From positions 682,001-746,000 of the forward strand of contig NZ_QHLY01000012.1 in assembly GCF_003185895.1 (NCBI RefSeq): a DNA stretch of 64,000 nt, read 5' to 3'. The position numbers and the translations under genes were made by a program. Under the pieces are notes generated by a model. It saw nothing but the letters and a program-made list of their open reading frames with translations. It had not been told where the DNA came from and did not search any database. Positions 26,282 through 36,334 of this stretch are shown one piece after another (positions within the stretch are counted from its first letter, which is position 1; each line of letters starts with the position of its first letter). This stretch comes from Cryobacterium arcticum. GTDB taxonomy: Bacteria > Actinomycetota > Actinomycetes > Actinomycetales > Microbacteriaceae.

Positions 26282-28753
26282 ATGAAGTTCGGCCACTTCG
26301 ACGACGAAGCCAGGGAATATGTCATCGAGACCCCGGTGACCCCCTACCCGTGGATCAACTACCTCGGCAGCGAGGACTTCTTCTCGCTGGTCTCGCATAC
26401 CGCGGGCGGGTACACCTTCTACAAAGACGCCAAGATGCGGCGCCTGACCCGGTACCGCTACAACGACATCCCCACCGACTCCGGCGGACGCTACTTCTTC
26501 ATCAAGGACGGCGACGACGTCTGGACCTCCAGCTGGTTGCCGATGAAGAAGGATCTCGACTTCTTCGAGACCCGGCACGGCATGGGCTACACGCGCATCA
26601 CCGGTGAGCGCGGCGGCCTCAAGGTCTCCACCCTCTACTTCGTGCCGCTCGGCGAGACCGCGGAGGTGCAGAAGGTCACGATCACCAACACGTCAGACCA
26701 GGTGAAGACGTTCTCCCTCTTCTCCTACCTGGAGTTCTGCCTCTGGAACGCCCAGGACGACCAGACCAACTACCAGCGCAACCTCTCCATCGGCGAGGTC
26801 GAGGTCGACGGCAGCGCGATCTACCACAAGACCGAATACCGCGAACGTCGTGACCACTACGCCGTCTACGGTGTGAACGCCGAGATCGCCGGATTCGACA
26901 CCGACCGGGAAACCTTCGTGGGACTCTACGAAACCCTGGCCGAGGCCAAGGTGCCGCACGCGGGCACGGCCCAGAACTCGATGGCCTCCGGCTGGTACCC
27001 CATTGCGTCCCACCAGGTCGACACCACCCTGCAGCCGGGCGAGAGCCGCGACCTGGTCTTCGTGCTCGGCTACGTGGAGAACACGCCGGAGAACGGTGAG
27101 GAGAAGTGGGCCGACGACGCCAAGCAGGTCATCAACAAGACCCGTGCGCAGGCGCTGCTGGCCCGACTGGCGACCACCGAGGCCGCGGATGCGGCCTTCG
27201 ACGCCCTGGGCGTCTACTGGACCGACCTGCTGTCGGCCTATACGGTCACCTCCCCCGACGACAAGCTCAACCGCATGGTCAACATCTGGAACCAGTACCA
27301 GTGCATGGTGACCTTCAACATGAGCCGCTCGGCCTCGTACTTCGAGACCGGTATCGGACGCGGCATGGGATTCCGGGACTCCACCCAGGACCTGCTGGGC
27401 TTCGTCCACCTGATCCCGGATCGCGCGCGCGAACGCATCCTGGACATCGCGGCCACCCAGCTGCCGGATGGCTCGGCCTATCACCAGTACCAGCCGCTCA
27501 CCAAGCGCGGCAACAACGAACTCGGCTCCGGCTTCAACGACGACCCCGCCTGGTTGATCATCGGGGTGGATGCCTACCTCAAGGAGACCGGCGACGTCAG
27601 CATCCTCGACGAGGTCGTTCCGTTCGACAACAACGACGCCCTCGCTGAGACGCTCTACACGCACCTCACCCGGTCGTTCGAGTTCACCCTGAACAACCTC
27701 GGCCCGCACGGCCTCCCGCTGATCGGGCGGGCCGACTGGAACGACTGCCTGAACCTGAACTGCTTCTCCACCACGCCGGGCGAGTCCTTCCAGACCACCG
27801 AGAACCAGGCCGGCGGGGTGGCGGAGTCCACCTTCATCGCGGCCCAGTTCGTGCTCGCAGCCGGACAGTACGCCACCATCGCCGAGCGCCGGGGCGACCC
27901 GGTGGAAGCCGGCCGCGCCCGCACCGCGGCCGCGGCGATGAGCCAGGCGCTGCTGACCGACGGGTGGGACGGGGACTGGTTCCTGCGCGCCTACGACTTT
28001 TACGGCAACAAGATCGGCACCAACGAAGACACCGAGGGCCAGATCTGGATCGAGCCGCAGGGCTTCGCCGTTCTCGCCGGAGTGGGCGTCGAGCACAACG
28101 CCGACGGCACGCCGTCGAAGAGCAGCCCGGCCTTCAAGGCCCTGGACTCCGTGGACCGGTTGCTCGGTTCGGAGCACGGCCTGGTGCTGCAATACCCGGC
28201 GTACAAGAGCTACCGCATCGAGCTCGGCGAGGTGTCGACATATCCCCCGGGATACAAGGAGAACGGCGGCATCTTCTGCCACAACAACCCCTGGGTGATC
28301 ATCGGTGAGACGGTGCTGGGCCGCGGCGCCAAGGCGTTCGATCACTACCGCAAGATCACCCCGGCCTACCGGGAGGACATCTCCGAGGTGCACCGCACCG
28401 AGCCGTATGTCTACGCGCAGATGATCGCCGGCAAGGAGGCCTCCCGGCACGGCGAGGCCAAGAACTCCTGGCTCACCGGTACGGCGGCGTGGAACTTCGT
28501 GACGGTGTCGCAGTACCTCCTCGGAGTGCGCACCGACCACGACGGCCTGGTCGTCGACCCGCAGATCGGACCGGACGTCACGGAGTTCACCGTGACCCGG
28601 CAGGCCCGTGGGGCGACCTACGTGATCACGGTCGCCAACTCCGGTCGGGAGGGTTCCCGCGCGAGCCTCGAGGTGGACGGCGTGGCCATCGAGGGCCGGA
28701 CGGTGCCGTACGCCCCCGCCGGCACCACGGTGCAGGTTCGAGCAACCCTGTAG
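26282..28753 (+). CDS. Cellobiose phosphorylase (GH94)
   Basis: An 823-residue cytoplasmic enzyme that splits cellobiose with phosphate into glucose 1-phosphate and glucose. Length and sequence fit cellobiose phosphorylase: N-terminal [16 protein letters not shown], catalytic general acid D488 in [12 protein letters not shown], and [15 protein letters not shown] near the end. The upstream CebR-type operator supports cellobiose as substrate. The neighbouring PTS would deliver a phosphorylated sugar that this enzyme cannot use, so its substrate must come from another, probably ABC-type, importer. Confidence 0.93.
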   Translation: MKFGHFDDEAREYVIETPVTPYPWINYLGSEDFFSLVSHTAGGYTFYKDAKMRRLTRYRYNDIPTDSGGRYFFIKDGDDVWTSSWLPMKKDLDFFETRHGMGYTRITGERGGLKVSTLYFVPLGETAEVQKVTITNTSDQVKTFSLFSYLEFCLWNAQDDQTNYQRNLSIGEVEVDGSAIYHKTEYRERRDHYAVYGVNAEIAGFDTDRETFVGLYETLAEAKVPHAGTAQNSMASGWYPIASHQVDTTLQPGESRDLVFVLGYVENTPENGEEKWADDAKQVINKTRAQALLARLATTEAADAAFDALGVYWTDLLSAYTVTSPDDKLNRMVNIWNQYQCMVTFNMSRSASYFETGIGRGMGFRDSTQDLLGFVHLIPDRARERILDIAATQLPDGSAYHQYQPLTKRGNNELGSGFNDDPAWLIIGVDAYLKETGDVSILDEVVPFDNNDALAETLYTHLTRSFEFTLNNLGPHGLPLIGRADWNDCLNLNCFSTTPGESFQTTENQAGGVAESTFIAAQFVLAAGQYATIAERRGDPVEAGRARTAAAAMSQALLTDGWDGDWFLRAYDFYGNKIGTNEDTEGQIWIEPQGFAVLAGVGVEHNADGTPSKSSPAFKALDSVDRLLGSEHGLVLQYPAYKSYRIELGEVSTYPPGYKENGGIFCHNNPWVIIGETVLGRGAKAFDHYRKITPAYREDISEVHRTEPYVYAQMIAGKEASRHGEAKNSWLTGTAAWNFVTVSQYLLGVRTDHDGLVVDPQIGPDVTEFTVTRQARGATYVITVANSGREGSRASLEVDGVAIEGRTVPYAPAGTTVQVRATL

Positions 28754-28780
28754 GCGGCTCCGCCGGCCCGAACCCCGATT

Positions 28781-28840
28781 CGCGGGTAGTGCGCCGGTTC
28801 GCGGGTGGCACGCCACCCGCGAACCGGCGCGTTGCCCGCG
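28781..28840. repeat. Long perfect palindrome between convergent genes
   Basis: A perfect 19-base inverted repeat (28791-28809 and 28812-28830) with a two-base centre, extended by outer CGCGGG/CCCGCG arms. It fills the gap between convergent cellobiose phosphorylase and ABC-F genes. No T-tract follows. It could be a transcription end structure for both strands or a repetitive palindromic element. Confidence 0.7.
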
Positions 28841-28885
28841 CACCGCAGGAGCAGACCCGCACGCGCGGGCGCGCCCGGCGGCCGG

Positions 28886-30481
<1,596 letters not shown>

Positions 30482-30537
30482 GGGTGCTGCTCTCTCGCGT
30501 TCGCACGCGGGGTGAAGTTCTGTAGGGTCTGCGGGGG

Positions 30538-30909
30538 TCAGTCGCTGTGCTCGGCGGCGTCGACGATGCCGATGAAGCGGTTGCCGATGCCGTCGACCTC
30601 GCGGCGGCTGAGGCCGGGCGCCACAGCGGGCAGCTCGTCGTAGCCGTGGTGGTCACAGCTGAGGTAGGTGAAGGTGGGCCACCACTTCTTCGGCCGGGCC
30701 GCCTCGGTGAATCCGCAGACGCTGCAGGTGAGCTCGATCCAGACGGGCTTCTTGCCGGTGCGGTTGGCCCGCGACTGCACCAGCCACGCCGGCGGGTTCG
30801 ACTCGATCTCGGCGAGCTCTGCTTCGGTCATGCGGCTGGGCAGGTCGTGGCGCTGCGCCATCTCGAGCGGTATGTCGAGGCGGAGCGCTGCCTCTCGTCT
30901 GGTAATCAT
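30538..30909 (-). CDS. Hypothetical protein with a CxxC...CxHH zinc-binding-like motif
   Basis: A 123-residue soluble protein of a family I do not recognise. The N-terminal half is charged (AEIESNPPAWLVQSRANRTG). The middle has CSVCGF followed 23 residues later by CDHH, a likely zinc ribbon. The C-terminal half ends with GLSRREVDGIGNRFIGIVDA. The start at 30909 (MITRREAALRLDIP) is preferred; a start 33 bases upstream is also open. It is divergent from the HAD gene and lies 56 bases before the ABC-F gene on the same strand. Confidence 0.7.
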   Translation of the reverse strand: MITRREAALRLDIPLEMAQRHDLPSRMTEAELAEIESNPPAWLVQSRANRTGKKPVWIELTCSVCGFTEAARPKKWWPTFTYLSCDHHGYDELPAVAPGLSRREVDGIGNRFIGIVDAAEHSD

Positions 30910-30973
30910 CAGGTTCAACGATAGGCGGTGGCGGCCGGTCACCGGTCCCGAAGTCGAACTGGTTCAATGGATC

Positions 30974-31864
30974 ATGCCTGAAACCTTCTCTCCCCTCGGC
31001 CTTCTCCTCGATGTCGACGGTCCGATCGCCAGCCCCGACACGCGCACGATCAGCACGCCGAGCATCATCACCGACCTGATCACCCTGGCCGGCGCGAACG
31101 TGCCGATCGGCTTCATCACCGGCCGGTCGGCCGAGTTCATCAGCGAGCAGGTCGTGACGCCGCTGGTGGCCGCCGGACTACCGCAGGAGATGCGCATGTA
31201 CGGGGTATGCGAAAAAGGCGCCGTCTGGTTCCCGATCACCGCCGCCGGCATGGGAGAGGTTGTCGTCGATTCCAGCGTCGCGCTCCCCGAGGCCGTGGCC
31301 GGCCGCATCCGCGACCTGGTGGCCACCGACTACGCCGACACCATGTTCTTCGACGAGACCAAGCTCGCCATGGTGTCCGTCGAGCAGCGCACGGATGTCA
31401 GCCGAGCCGCCTACCATCTCGCGCAGGCCTCGTTCGAAGCTGCCGCGTACGCGATCATGGTCGAACACGGGCTCGGTGTGCGCTTCGGTGAGCTGGTCTC
31501 CCCCGATGCAGACGGAGCGGTGCCGTTCCGGATCGACACCACCATCATCTCCACCGACATCGAATCGGTGGACCTCGACAAGGACCACGCCGCCGAGCGC
31601 GCCCTGGCGTTCTTCGCCGAGGGCGGCACCCTCCCCCGGGTCTGGCGCTCGGTCGGCGACTCGCGCAGCGACTACAAGATGGCCGATCACCTGTTCGCGG
31701 CCGGCTTCGACGTGGCGCACGTGGATGTGCGCCCGGCCGACGGCATCCTCGACCGGCCGTACCCCGTGATCGTGGAGGGCGACCTCATCCACGACGAGGC
31801 GGGAGCTGCGTTCCTCGCCTTCTGGGTGCAGAAGCTCGGCCTCGGCGAGGTTGTGCCCGCCTAG
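30974..31864 (+). CDS. HAD family hydrolase
   Basis: A 296-residue HAD-superfamily protein. Motif I is LLLDVDGPIASPDTRTI, the conserved threonine is in GFITGRSAEF, and motif IV is SVGDSRSDYKMADHL. The large cap between motifs resembles subfamily IIB sugar phosphatases such as sucrose- or mannosyl-phosphoglycerate phosphatases. The unusual PIASPD after the catalytic DxD keeps both aspartates. Substrate is not predictable. ATG start at 30974. Confidence 0.8.
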   Translation: MPETFSPLGLLLDVDGPIASPDTRTISTPSIITDLITLAGANVPIGFITGRSAEFISEQVVTPLVAAGLPQEMRMYGVCEKGAVWFPITAAGMGEVVVDSSVALPEAVAGRIRDLVATDYADTMFFDETKLAMVSVEQRTDVSRAAYHLAQASFEAAAYAIMVEHGLGVRFGELVSPDADGAVPFRIDTTIISTDIESVDLDKDHAAERALAFFAEGGTLPRVWRSVGDSRSDYKMADHLFAAGFDVAHVDVRPADGILDRPYPVIVEGDLIHDEAGAAFLAFWVQKLGLGEVVPA

Positions 31865-31888
31865 CCCGGGTCGGTTTCGGGTGTCCGT

Positions 31889-32812
31889 TCAGTCTTCGAC
31901 GAAGCGGATGCCGTTCTGCAACACACTGCGCAGCTCGAAGACCTTCTCGAAGCTGCCGCGCTCCATGCCGGCGATGCCATCACGCAGCACCCCGACCAGG
32001 CGTGACCTGGGGATGACCACCACCATGGGGCGCCGGCCGCGGCTGGGCAGAGACATCGACTCAGGCACGGCTTCGTCCGGGGCGACCACGATCAGGGCGG
32101 TGAAGCGCACCCGCAACGACTTGGCCAGGATGCGCGCGGCGGTGGCGAATTCGTCCAGTGGTTCTTCGCCGGGTTCCAACGCGTCCCCGACGATCTCGGT
32201 GCGCTTGAGCTGCACGGGCGAGCCCCAGTCCTCGGAGAGGATCGCGAACAGGCCGGCGGGGCCGAGCACAACGTGATCGATCTTCTCGGTGTCCTCGCGG
32301 GTCGCCACGTCATGCCACGCGGTGTATCCGATGCCGAGGCCGGAGATCAGTTGGGCGGTGCTCTCTTCGGCGAGGGCCTTGGCGAGGCGGTGCCGGATCT
32401 CCCGCGGCGCCGACCGGATCAGGTCAGGGGCATAGGGGTCATCGATGGTGGTACCCCGTCCGGCCCATTCGCGGAGCAGCGCCAGATAGCGCTGCCGGGA
32501 ATGACCCCCGGGGTGGCCGTGCATCCTGGCCTTCATGCCCGACGATGAGGGCCGTGCACTGGCGGTGCCGCCGGCGGTGCCGGCGTATGAGGTCTCCGGG
32601 TACCGGGCGCCGTCGTAGGCGGCGCGGCTCTCCGGGCTGCCGATGCGCTCCCAGGCCAGTTGCACAGCGTGGAAGGAAGCGGCAGATCCGCCGACATCCG
32701 GGTGCGACTGACGGAGCTTGCGCCGGTAGGCGCGTCGAAGCTCCTCGTCGGTCGCCGATGGGCTCACGCCCAGCACCTCATAGGGGCTGGTCGCGGCCGG
32801 ACTGTCTGACAT
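31889..32812 (-). CDS. J-domain protein fused to a degenerate NERD-like domain
   Basis: A 307-residue protein. Residues ~9-65 form a J domain with an intact HPD (YEVLGVSPSATDEELRRAYR, then LRQSHPDVGG), which would stimulate a DnaK ATPase. After a Ser/Gly-rich linker, residues ~155-260 resemble the nuclease-related domain NERD (WHDVATREDTEKIDHVVLGP, then AGLFAILSEDWGSP). The Glu and Lys expected in the ExK motif after the IDH segment are replaced, so nuclease activity is doubtful. No defence genes are nearby. Start ATG 32812. Confidence 0.75.
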   Translation of the reverse strand: MSDSPAATSPYEVLGVSPSATDEELRRAYRRKLRQSHPDVGGSAASFHAVQLAWERIGSPESRAAYDGARYPETSYAGTAGGTASARPSSSGMKARMHGHPGGHSRQRYLALLREWAGRGTTIDDPYAPDLIRSAPREIRHRLAKALAEESTAQLISGLGIGYTAWHDVATREDTEKIDHVVLGPAGLFAILSEDWGSPVQLKRTEIVGDALEPGEEPLDEFATAARILAKSLRVRFTALIVVAPDEAVPESMSLPSRGRRPMVVVIPRSRLVGVLRDGIAGMERGSFEKVFELRSVLQNGIRFVED

Positions 32813-32938
32813 TCTCGCGGGTCTCTTTCGGCCTGGAACGGGAAATTCGTTCGGATGCCAGCTTAACCAGCCTTTCTGGAATCTCGCCGACACCGCGGGC
32901 CGGCACGCTCCGGCACGGTTTCGTGCGACGATCAGCGG

Positions 32939-33586
32939 GTGAAGACAACAGTTCCGGTCCCCCGCGCACGCCGTTCCAGCACCCGGCTTCTCGTCATGGC
33001 CGCCGTGGGTATTCTTGTCGGACTCGCCGCGGGGTTGTTCGGCGACTGGCTGTTGGCTCCCGCGCTCGGCTGGGCGGCTGCCGCTGTGCTCTACATCGTG
33101 AGCGTCTGGGTGACCGTGGCACCGCTGGATCCGGCGAACACGGCGACCCACGCCACCCGGGAGGATCCCTCTCGGCCGATCACCGACCTGCTCCTGATCG
33201 TGGCCAGCCTGGCCAGCCTGGGCAGCATCCTCATCGTTCTGCTGCAGGCCCGGAGCGCGTCCGGATCCGGCCAGGCCTTCCTCGCCGCCCTGGCCGTGGT
33301 CGGCGTCGCCCTGTCCTGGGTGCTCGTGCACACCCTGTTCACCCTGCGCTACGCGTCCATCTACTATGCCGGCGACGACGGCGGCGTTGATTTCAACCAG
33401 CCGGATGCGCCGCGCTACGCCGACTTCGCCTACCTGGCGTTCACCATCGGGATGACCTTCCAGGTCTCCGACACGTCCCTGACCTCGTCGGCCATGCGCT
33501 CCGCCGTGCTGCGGCACGCGCTGATGTCGTTCCTGTTCGGGTCGATCATCCTGGCGACCCTGATCAACCTGGTGGCCGGCCTCTGA
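32939..33586 (+). CDS. DUF1345 family membrane protein
   Basis: A 215-residue protein with about five membrane helices. The DUF1345 signature is near residues 140-180 (YYAGDDGGVDFNQPDAPRYA, then DFAYLAFTIGMTFQVSDT). The family is common in bacteria and its role is unknown. GTG start, divergent from the J-domain gene. Confidence 0.87.
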   Translation: MKTTVPVPRARRSSTRLLVMAAVGILVGLAAGLFGDWLLAPALGWAAAAVLYIVSVWVTVAPLDPANTATHATREDPSRPITDLLLIVASLASLGSILIVLLQARSASGSGQAFLAALAVVGVALSWVLVHTLFTLRYASIYYAGDDGGVDFNQPDAPRYADFAYLAFTIGMTFQVSDTSLTSSAMRSAVLRHALMSFLFGSIILATLINLVAGL

Positions 33587-33613
33587 ACGTCCGTGAGCGA
33601 CGAGCGGCTGGGG

Positions 33614-34462
33614 TCAGCCGGCGAAAGTGCGTGCCGGCAGCCCCGTCACGCCGGGCGTGGCGATGAAGATCGAGCCGGCCAGCGGGTCCTCGCCGGCAGC
33701 GAGGTCTTCGCGGGAGGTCGTGATGAAGAGTTGACGCAGATCGGCGCCGCCGAAGGTACAGGCTGTGACCCGACCGGCAGCCACCTCGATGACCTCGTCG
33801 AGAACGCCCTCCGGCGAGTAGCGGCGCACCGCGCCACCGGCGTAGAGCGCCACCCAGACTCCGCCGTCACTGTCGACGGTGAGGCCGTCGGGATAGCCAT
33901 CCGCCTCGGCAATCTCCGCGAACGTGCGTCGCCCGGTCAGGCCGGTGCCCGGCGCCCAGTCGAAGACATCGACGCGCCCGGTCGGAGTGTCGTTGTAGTA
34001 GGCCAGTGTGCCGTCGGGGCTCCACTCCAACCCGTTGGAGATGGTGACGCCGGTCAGCTCCACGGTGACGGTGCCATCCGGTGCGAGCCGGTAGAGCGAT
34101 CCTGCGCCGGTGGCCTGGTCATAACCCATCGAGCCGCAGTAGAAGGAGCCGTCAGGAGCCGCGCCACCGTCGTTCATGCGTACGCCGGGGTCCGCCCACA
34201 GCTCCGGCAGCCGGGTGAGAGTGCCGTCCAGGTCTTCCAGGGCGAAGCCGCGTTCGATCGCGACAACGGCGCCGCCGGCGCTGCGGGGCCGAAGTGCGGC
34301 CGCGATCGCGTCCAGGTGCGTGCGCACCGGCTCACCGTCGTCGGTGAGAGTGAGCACGTCGCCCGCGAACAGGTCAACCAGGCGCAACCCACCCCAGGCC
34401 GGTGACCACACCGGACCCTCGCCGTGGAAGGTGATCGGGTCGGTCAATTGCTCAGCGCGCAT
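33614..34462 (-). CDS. SMP-30/gluconolactonase/LRE family protein
   Basis: A 282-residue six-bladed beta-propeller of the SMP-30 type, probably a lactonase for sugar acids. Typical elements are GEGPVWSPAWGGLRLVDLF, the metal-site segments VRMNDGGAAPDGSFYCGSM and ISNGLEWSPDGTLAYYNDT, and GYPDGLTVDSDGGVWVALY, covering the Glu, Asn and Asp ligands. The natural substrate is unknown. It lies 51 bases after a small membrane protein gene on the same strand. Confidence 0.9.
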   Translation of the reverse strand: MRAEQLTDPITFHGEGPVWSPAWGGLRLVDLFAGDVLTLTDDGEPVRTHLDAIAAALRPRSAGGAVVAIERGFALEDLDGTLTRLPELWADPGVRMNDGGAAPDGSFYCGSMGYDQATGAGSLYRLAPDGTVTVELTGVTISNGLEWSPDGTLAYYNDTPTGRVDVFDWAPGTGLTGRRTFAEIAEADGYPDGLTVDSDGGVWVALYAGGAVRRYSPEGVLDEVIEVAAGRVTACTFGGADLRQLFITTSREDLAAGEDPLAGSIFIATPGVTGLPARTFAG

Positions 34463-34513
34463 GGGTGCCCTTGTCTGTGGAGCCGAAAATCAGTGGACCG
34501 AGCTGACGAGTGC

Positions 34514-34678
34514 TCAGTCGCGCAGGACGTGGGCGGGGATCGCGATGGCGGCGCTCACGGCCAGGATGCCGGAGAAGAAGATCGCACCCTGCCAGGCGTC
34601 GACGGAGAAAGCCAGGCCGAAGAGCCAGATCCCGAGAACGAAAGCGGCCATCGCGATGACGAAGGAAAGAATGTGCAT
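34514..34678 (-). CDS. Small (54-residue) membrane protein
   Basis: A short open frame encoding MHILSFVIAMAAFVLGIWLF followed by a second hydrophobic segment (AIFFSGILAVSAAIAIPAHV) and ending VLRD. Two membrane helices are predicted by eye. A good ribosome site (GAGAGGA) lies eight bases before the ATG, and synonymous codons end in G/C as in neighbouring genes, which supports real coding. I do not recognise a family. It may be co-transcribed with the SMP-30 gene. Confidence 0.7.
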   Translation of the reverse strand: MHILSFVIAMAAFVLGIWLFGLAFSVDAWQGAIFFSGILAVSAAIAIPAHVLRD

Positions 34679-34765
34679 GGTCTGGGTCCTCTCAACGGTG
34701 CCGCGAAAGCGTTCCGGGCTGGGTTCGAGAGTACTAGGTCGGGGCCGATGCGGGGAGCGGGCGGG

Positions 34766-35491
34766 CTACGCGGTGTAGCCGACCTCCACCTCGGGGCCGA
34801 CCGGCTCGAGGAGCTCCGGCGCGTTCCCGGTGATCGGTGCCACCCGGTAGAACGCCAGCCCCGCCGCGGCTTCCGTTGAGGCCTCCAGCGCGCCGTCCAC
34901 CAGCTCCTGGTCGCCGGGGATGTGTGGGTTCAACCACTGGTCCCACCACTCTTCGGGCAGCACGACGGGCATCCGGTCATGGATGCCGGCCAGCGCGCCC
35001 TGGGCGGGTCCGGTGAGGATGGTGGCGGTGAGCACCCATCGCGCCGGGTCTTCGTTGCCGAGGGCCGGATTGCGCCACCACGAGTAGAGCCCGGCCAGGG
35101 CCAGCGGCAGGCCGTCGTCGGAGTGCACGAAATACGGCGTCTTCGTTGTGCCCTCGGTGTGCCACTCGTAGTAGCCGGTGGCCGGGATGATCGCCCGCGT
35201 TTTGGCCAAGGCGGTGCGGAAGGTGGGTTTGTCGGCCACGGTCTCTGCTCGGGCGTTGAAGGTGGCGAAGGCCGCGTTCAGCTCGGGCGAGAAGGTGGGC
35301 ACCAGTGACCAGCGCGCGGACTCCAGTCGCCGCACCGCCGGATCGCTCTTCATCGATTCGAGCACGATCGGGATCTGCTCGGTCGGCTTCACGTTCCAGG
35401 ACGGCTCCGGCAGGTTCTCGCCCTCGTGCTCGACGTCGAACATGGCGGCGAGGTCAGGCGCCGAATCGGTAATGATGAATCGCCCACACAT
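34766..35491 (-). CDS. SOS response-associated peptidase (SRAP/YedK/HMCES family)
   Basis: A 241-residue abasic-site-shielding protein. The invariant C2 that crosslinks abasic DNA follows the initiator (MCGRF), which fixes the start at 35491. Other conserved parts are WNVKPTEQIPIV, ARAETVADKPTFRTAL, IIPATGYYEWH and the H in IHDRMPVVL. SRAP proteins protect single-stranded abasic sites at forks. It is divergent from the imuA-imuB-dnaE2 operon, and the LexA box lies 59 bases upstream of its start, so joint SOS control is plausible. Confidence 0.92.
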   Translation of the reverse strand: MCGRFIITDSAPDLAAMFDVEHEGENLPEPSWNVKPTEQIPIVLESMKSDPAVRRLESARWSLVPTFSPELNAAFATFNARAETVADKPTFRTALAKTRAIIPATGYYEWHTEGTTKTPYFVHSDDGLPLALAGLYSWWRNPALGNEDPARWVLTATILTGPAQGALAGIHDRMPVVLPEEWWDQWLNPHIPGDQELVDGALEASTEAAAGLAFYRVAPITGNAPELLEPVGPEVEVGYTA

Positions 35492-35540
35492 AGCCTCAGG
35501 GTACAGGGCGCCCGCAGCCACTCCCGGTTATCCACACCGG

Positions 35541-35569
35541 TTGACTAATTCGAATCTCTGTTCGAAAAT
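35541..35569 (+). promoter_or_regulatory. Candidate SOS promoter of the mutasome operon
   Basis: TTGACT (35541-35546) and GAAAAT (35564-35569) with a 17-base spacer. The LexA box sits across the spacer and the -10. The expected transcription start falls on or next to the imuA ATG at 35576, so the message may be leaderless; no ribosome site is visible. Confidence 0.45.
35550..35565. promoter_or_regulatory. LexA binding site (SOS box)
   Basis: TCGAATCTCTGTTCGA matches the actinobacterial/Bacillus-type SOS box TCGAAC-N4-GTTCGA with one mismatch. It lies 10 bases before the imuA start. Confidence 0.85.
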
Positions 35570-35575
35570 TGAAGA

Positions 35576-36334
35576 ATGTCCCTTCCTCTACCGTCGTCAG
35601 CCGCCGGACCGCCGCCAGCGGTCAGGTCGGCCGACCCCGCCGCGGTCAGCGCGCTGCAGGCGCGCATCCAGGGCATGCAGCGTGACCGTTGGGAGGCGCC
35701 GGGCCGACCGGTCTCCGCGGGGTTGGCTGCGCTTCTGCCCGGTGGAGTGTTGCGCACCGGCACCGTTTACACGGTCGACAATTCCACCTCGCTGATCATG
35801 GCCCTGCTCGGCTCCGCCGCCGTCGAGGGTGCCTGGAGCGCGGTGGTGGGACTGCCCGATTTCGGCGCAGAGGCTGCCACCGGCTTCGGGATCGACCTCG
35901 GCAGGCTGGTGCTGGTACCCGACCCCGGCGATCAGTGGCTGGCCGTGACGGCGGCGCTGGTAGACGTACTGCCCCTGGTGGTCGTGCGTCCCCAGCGGGG
36001 GGTCGGCGATGCCGAGGCGTCCAGGCTCGGCGCTCGGCTTCGCCAGACCGGGTGCACCCTGATCGTGGCCGGCGCCTGGGCGCAGAACGAGGCTAGCCTG
36101 CGGGTCACCGCGACCCGGTGGGAGGGATTGGCGGCCGGGCACGGCTATCTGTCCGGCCGCGACCTCGACGTTGCCGTCGTCGGCCGCAACGGGAGCGCGC
36201 CGGGCGGTGCCCGGGGGCGCCCGGTCCGACTGCACCTGCCCGAGAGCAGCCGCGACCGCGCCGACGGCACCTCCGGGCGCGACCGGTCCGAACTCCCCGT
36301 GGGCGCCACGAGCCGGCATCCCGTGGCGGGGTGA
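35576..36334 (+). CDS. imuA: ImuA-like mutasome protein
   Basis: A 252-residue RecA-fold-like protein without a clear Walker A motif (LLPGGVLRTGTVYTVDNST at the equivalent place). In actinobacteria such proteins are encoded before imuB and dnaE2 and act with them in damage-induced translesion synthesis. The last ~50 residues are charged and low in complexity. Its end overlaps imuB by four bases (GTGA). The assignment rests mainly on context. Confidence 0.75.
   Translation: MSLPLPSSAAGPPPAVRSADPAAVSALQARIQGMQRDRWEAPGRPVSAGLAALLPGGVLRTGTVYTVDNSTSLIMALLGSAAVEGAWSAVVGLPDFGAEAATGFGIDLGRLVLVPDPGDQWLAVTAALVDVLPLVVVRPQRGVGDAEASRLGARLRQTGCTLIVAGAWAQNEASLRVTATRWEGLAAGHGYLSGRDLDVAVVGRNGSAPGGARGRPVRLHLPESSRDRADGTSGRDRSELPVGATSRHPVAG

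Noticed and set aside
31889..33586. J-domain/NERD protein with DUF1345 as a defence system
   Set aside because: The neighbours are housekeeping-like, there is no restriction, toxin or mobile gene nearby, and the nuclease residues look lost.
34514..34678. Small membrane protein as a type I toxin
   Set aside because: No antisense RNA promoter or repeat is visible, and the neighbours are ordinary metabolic genes.
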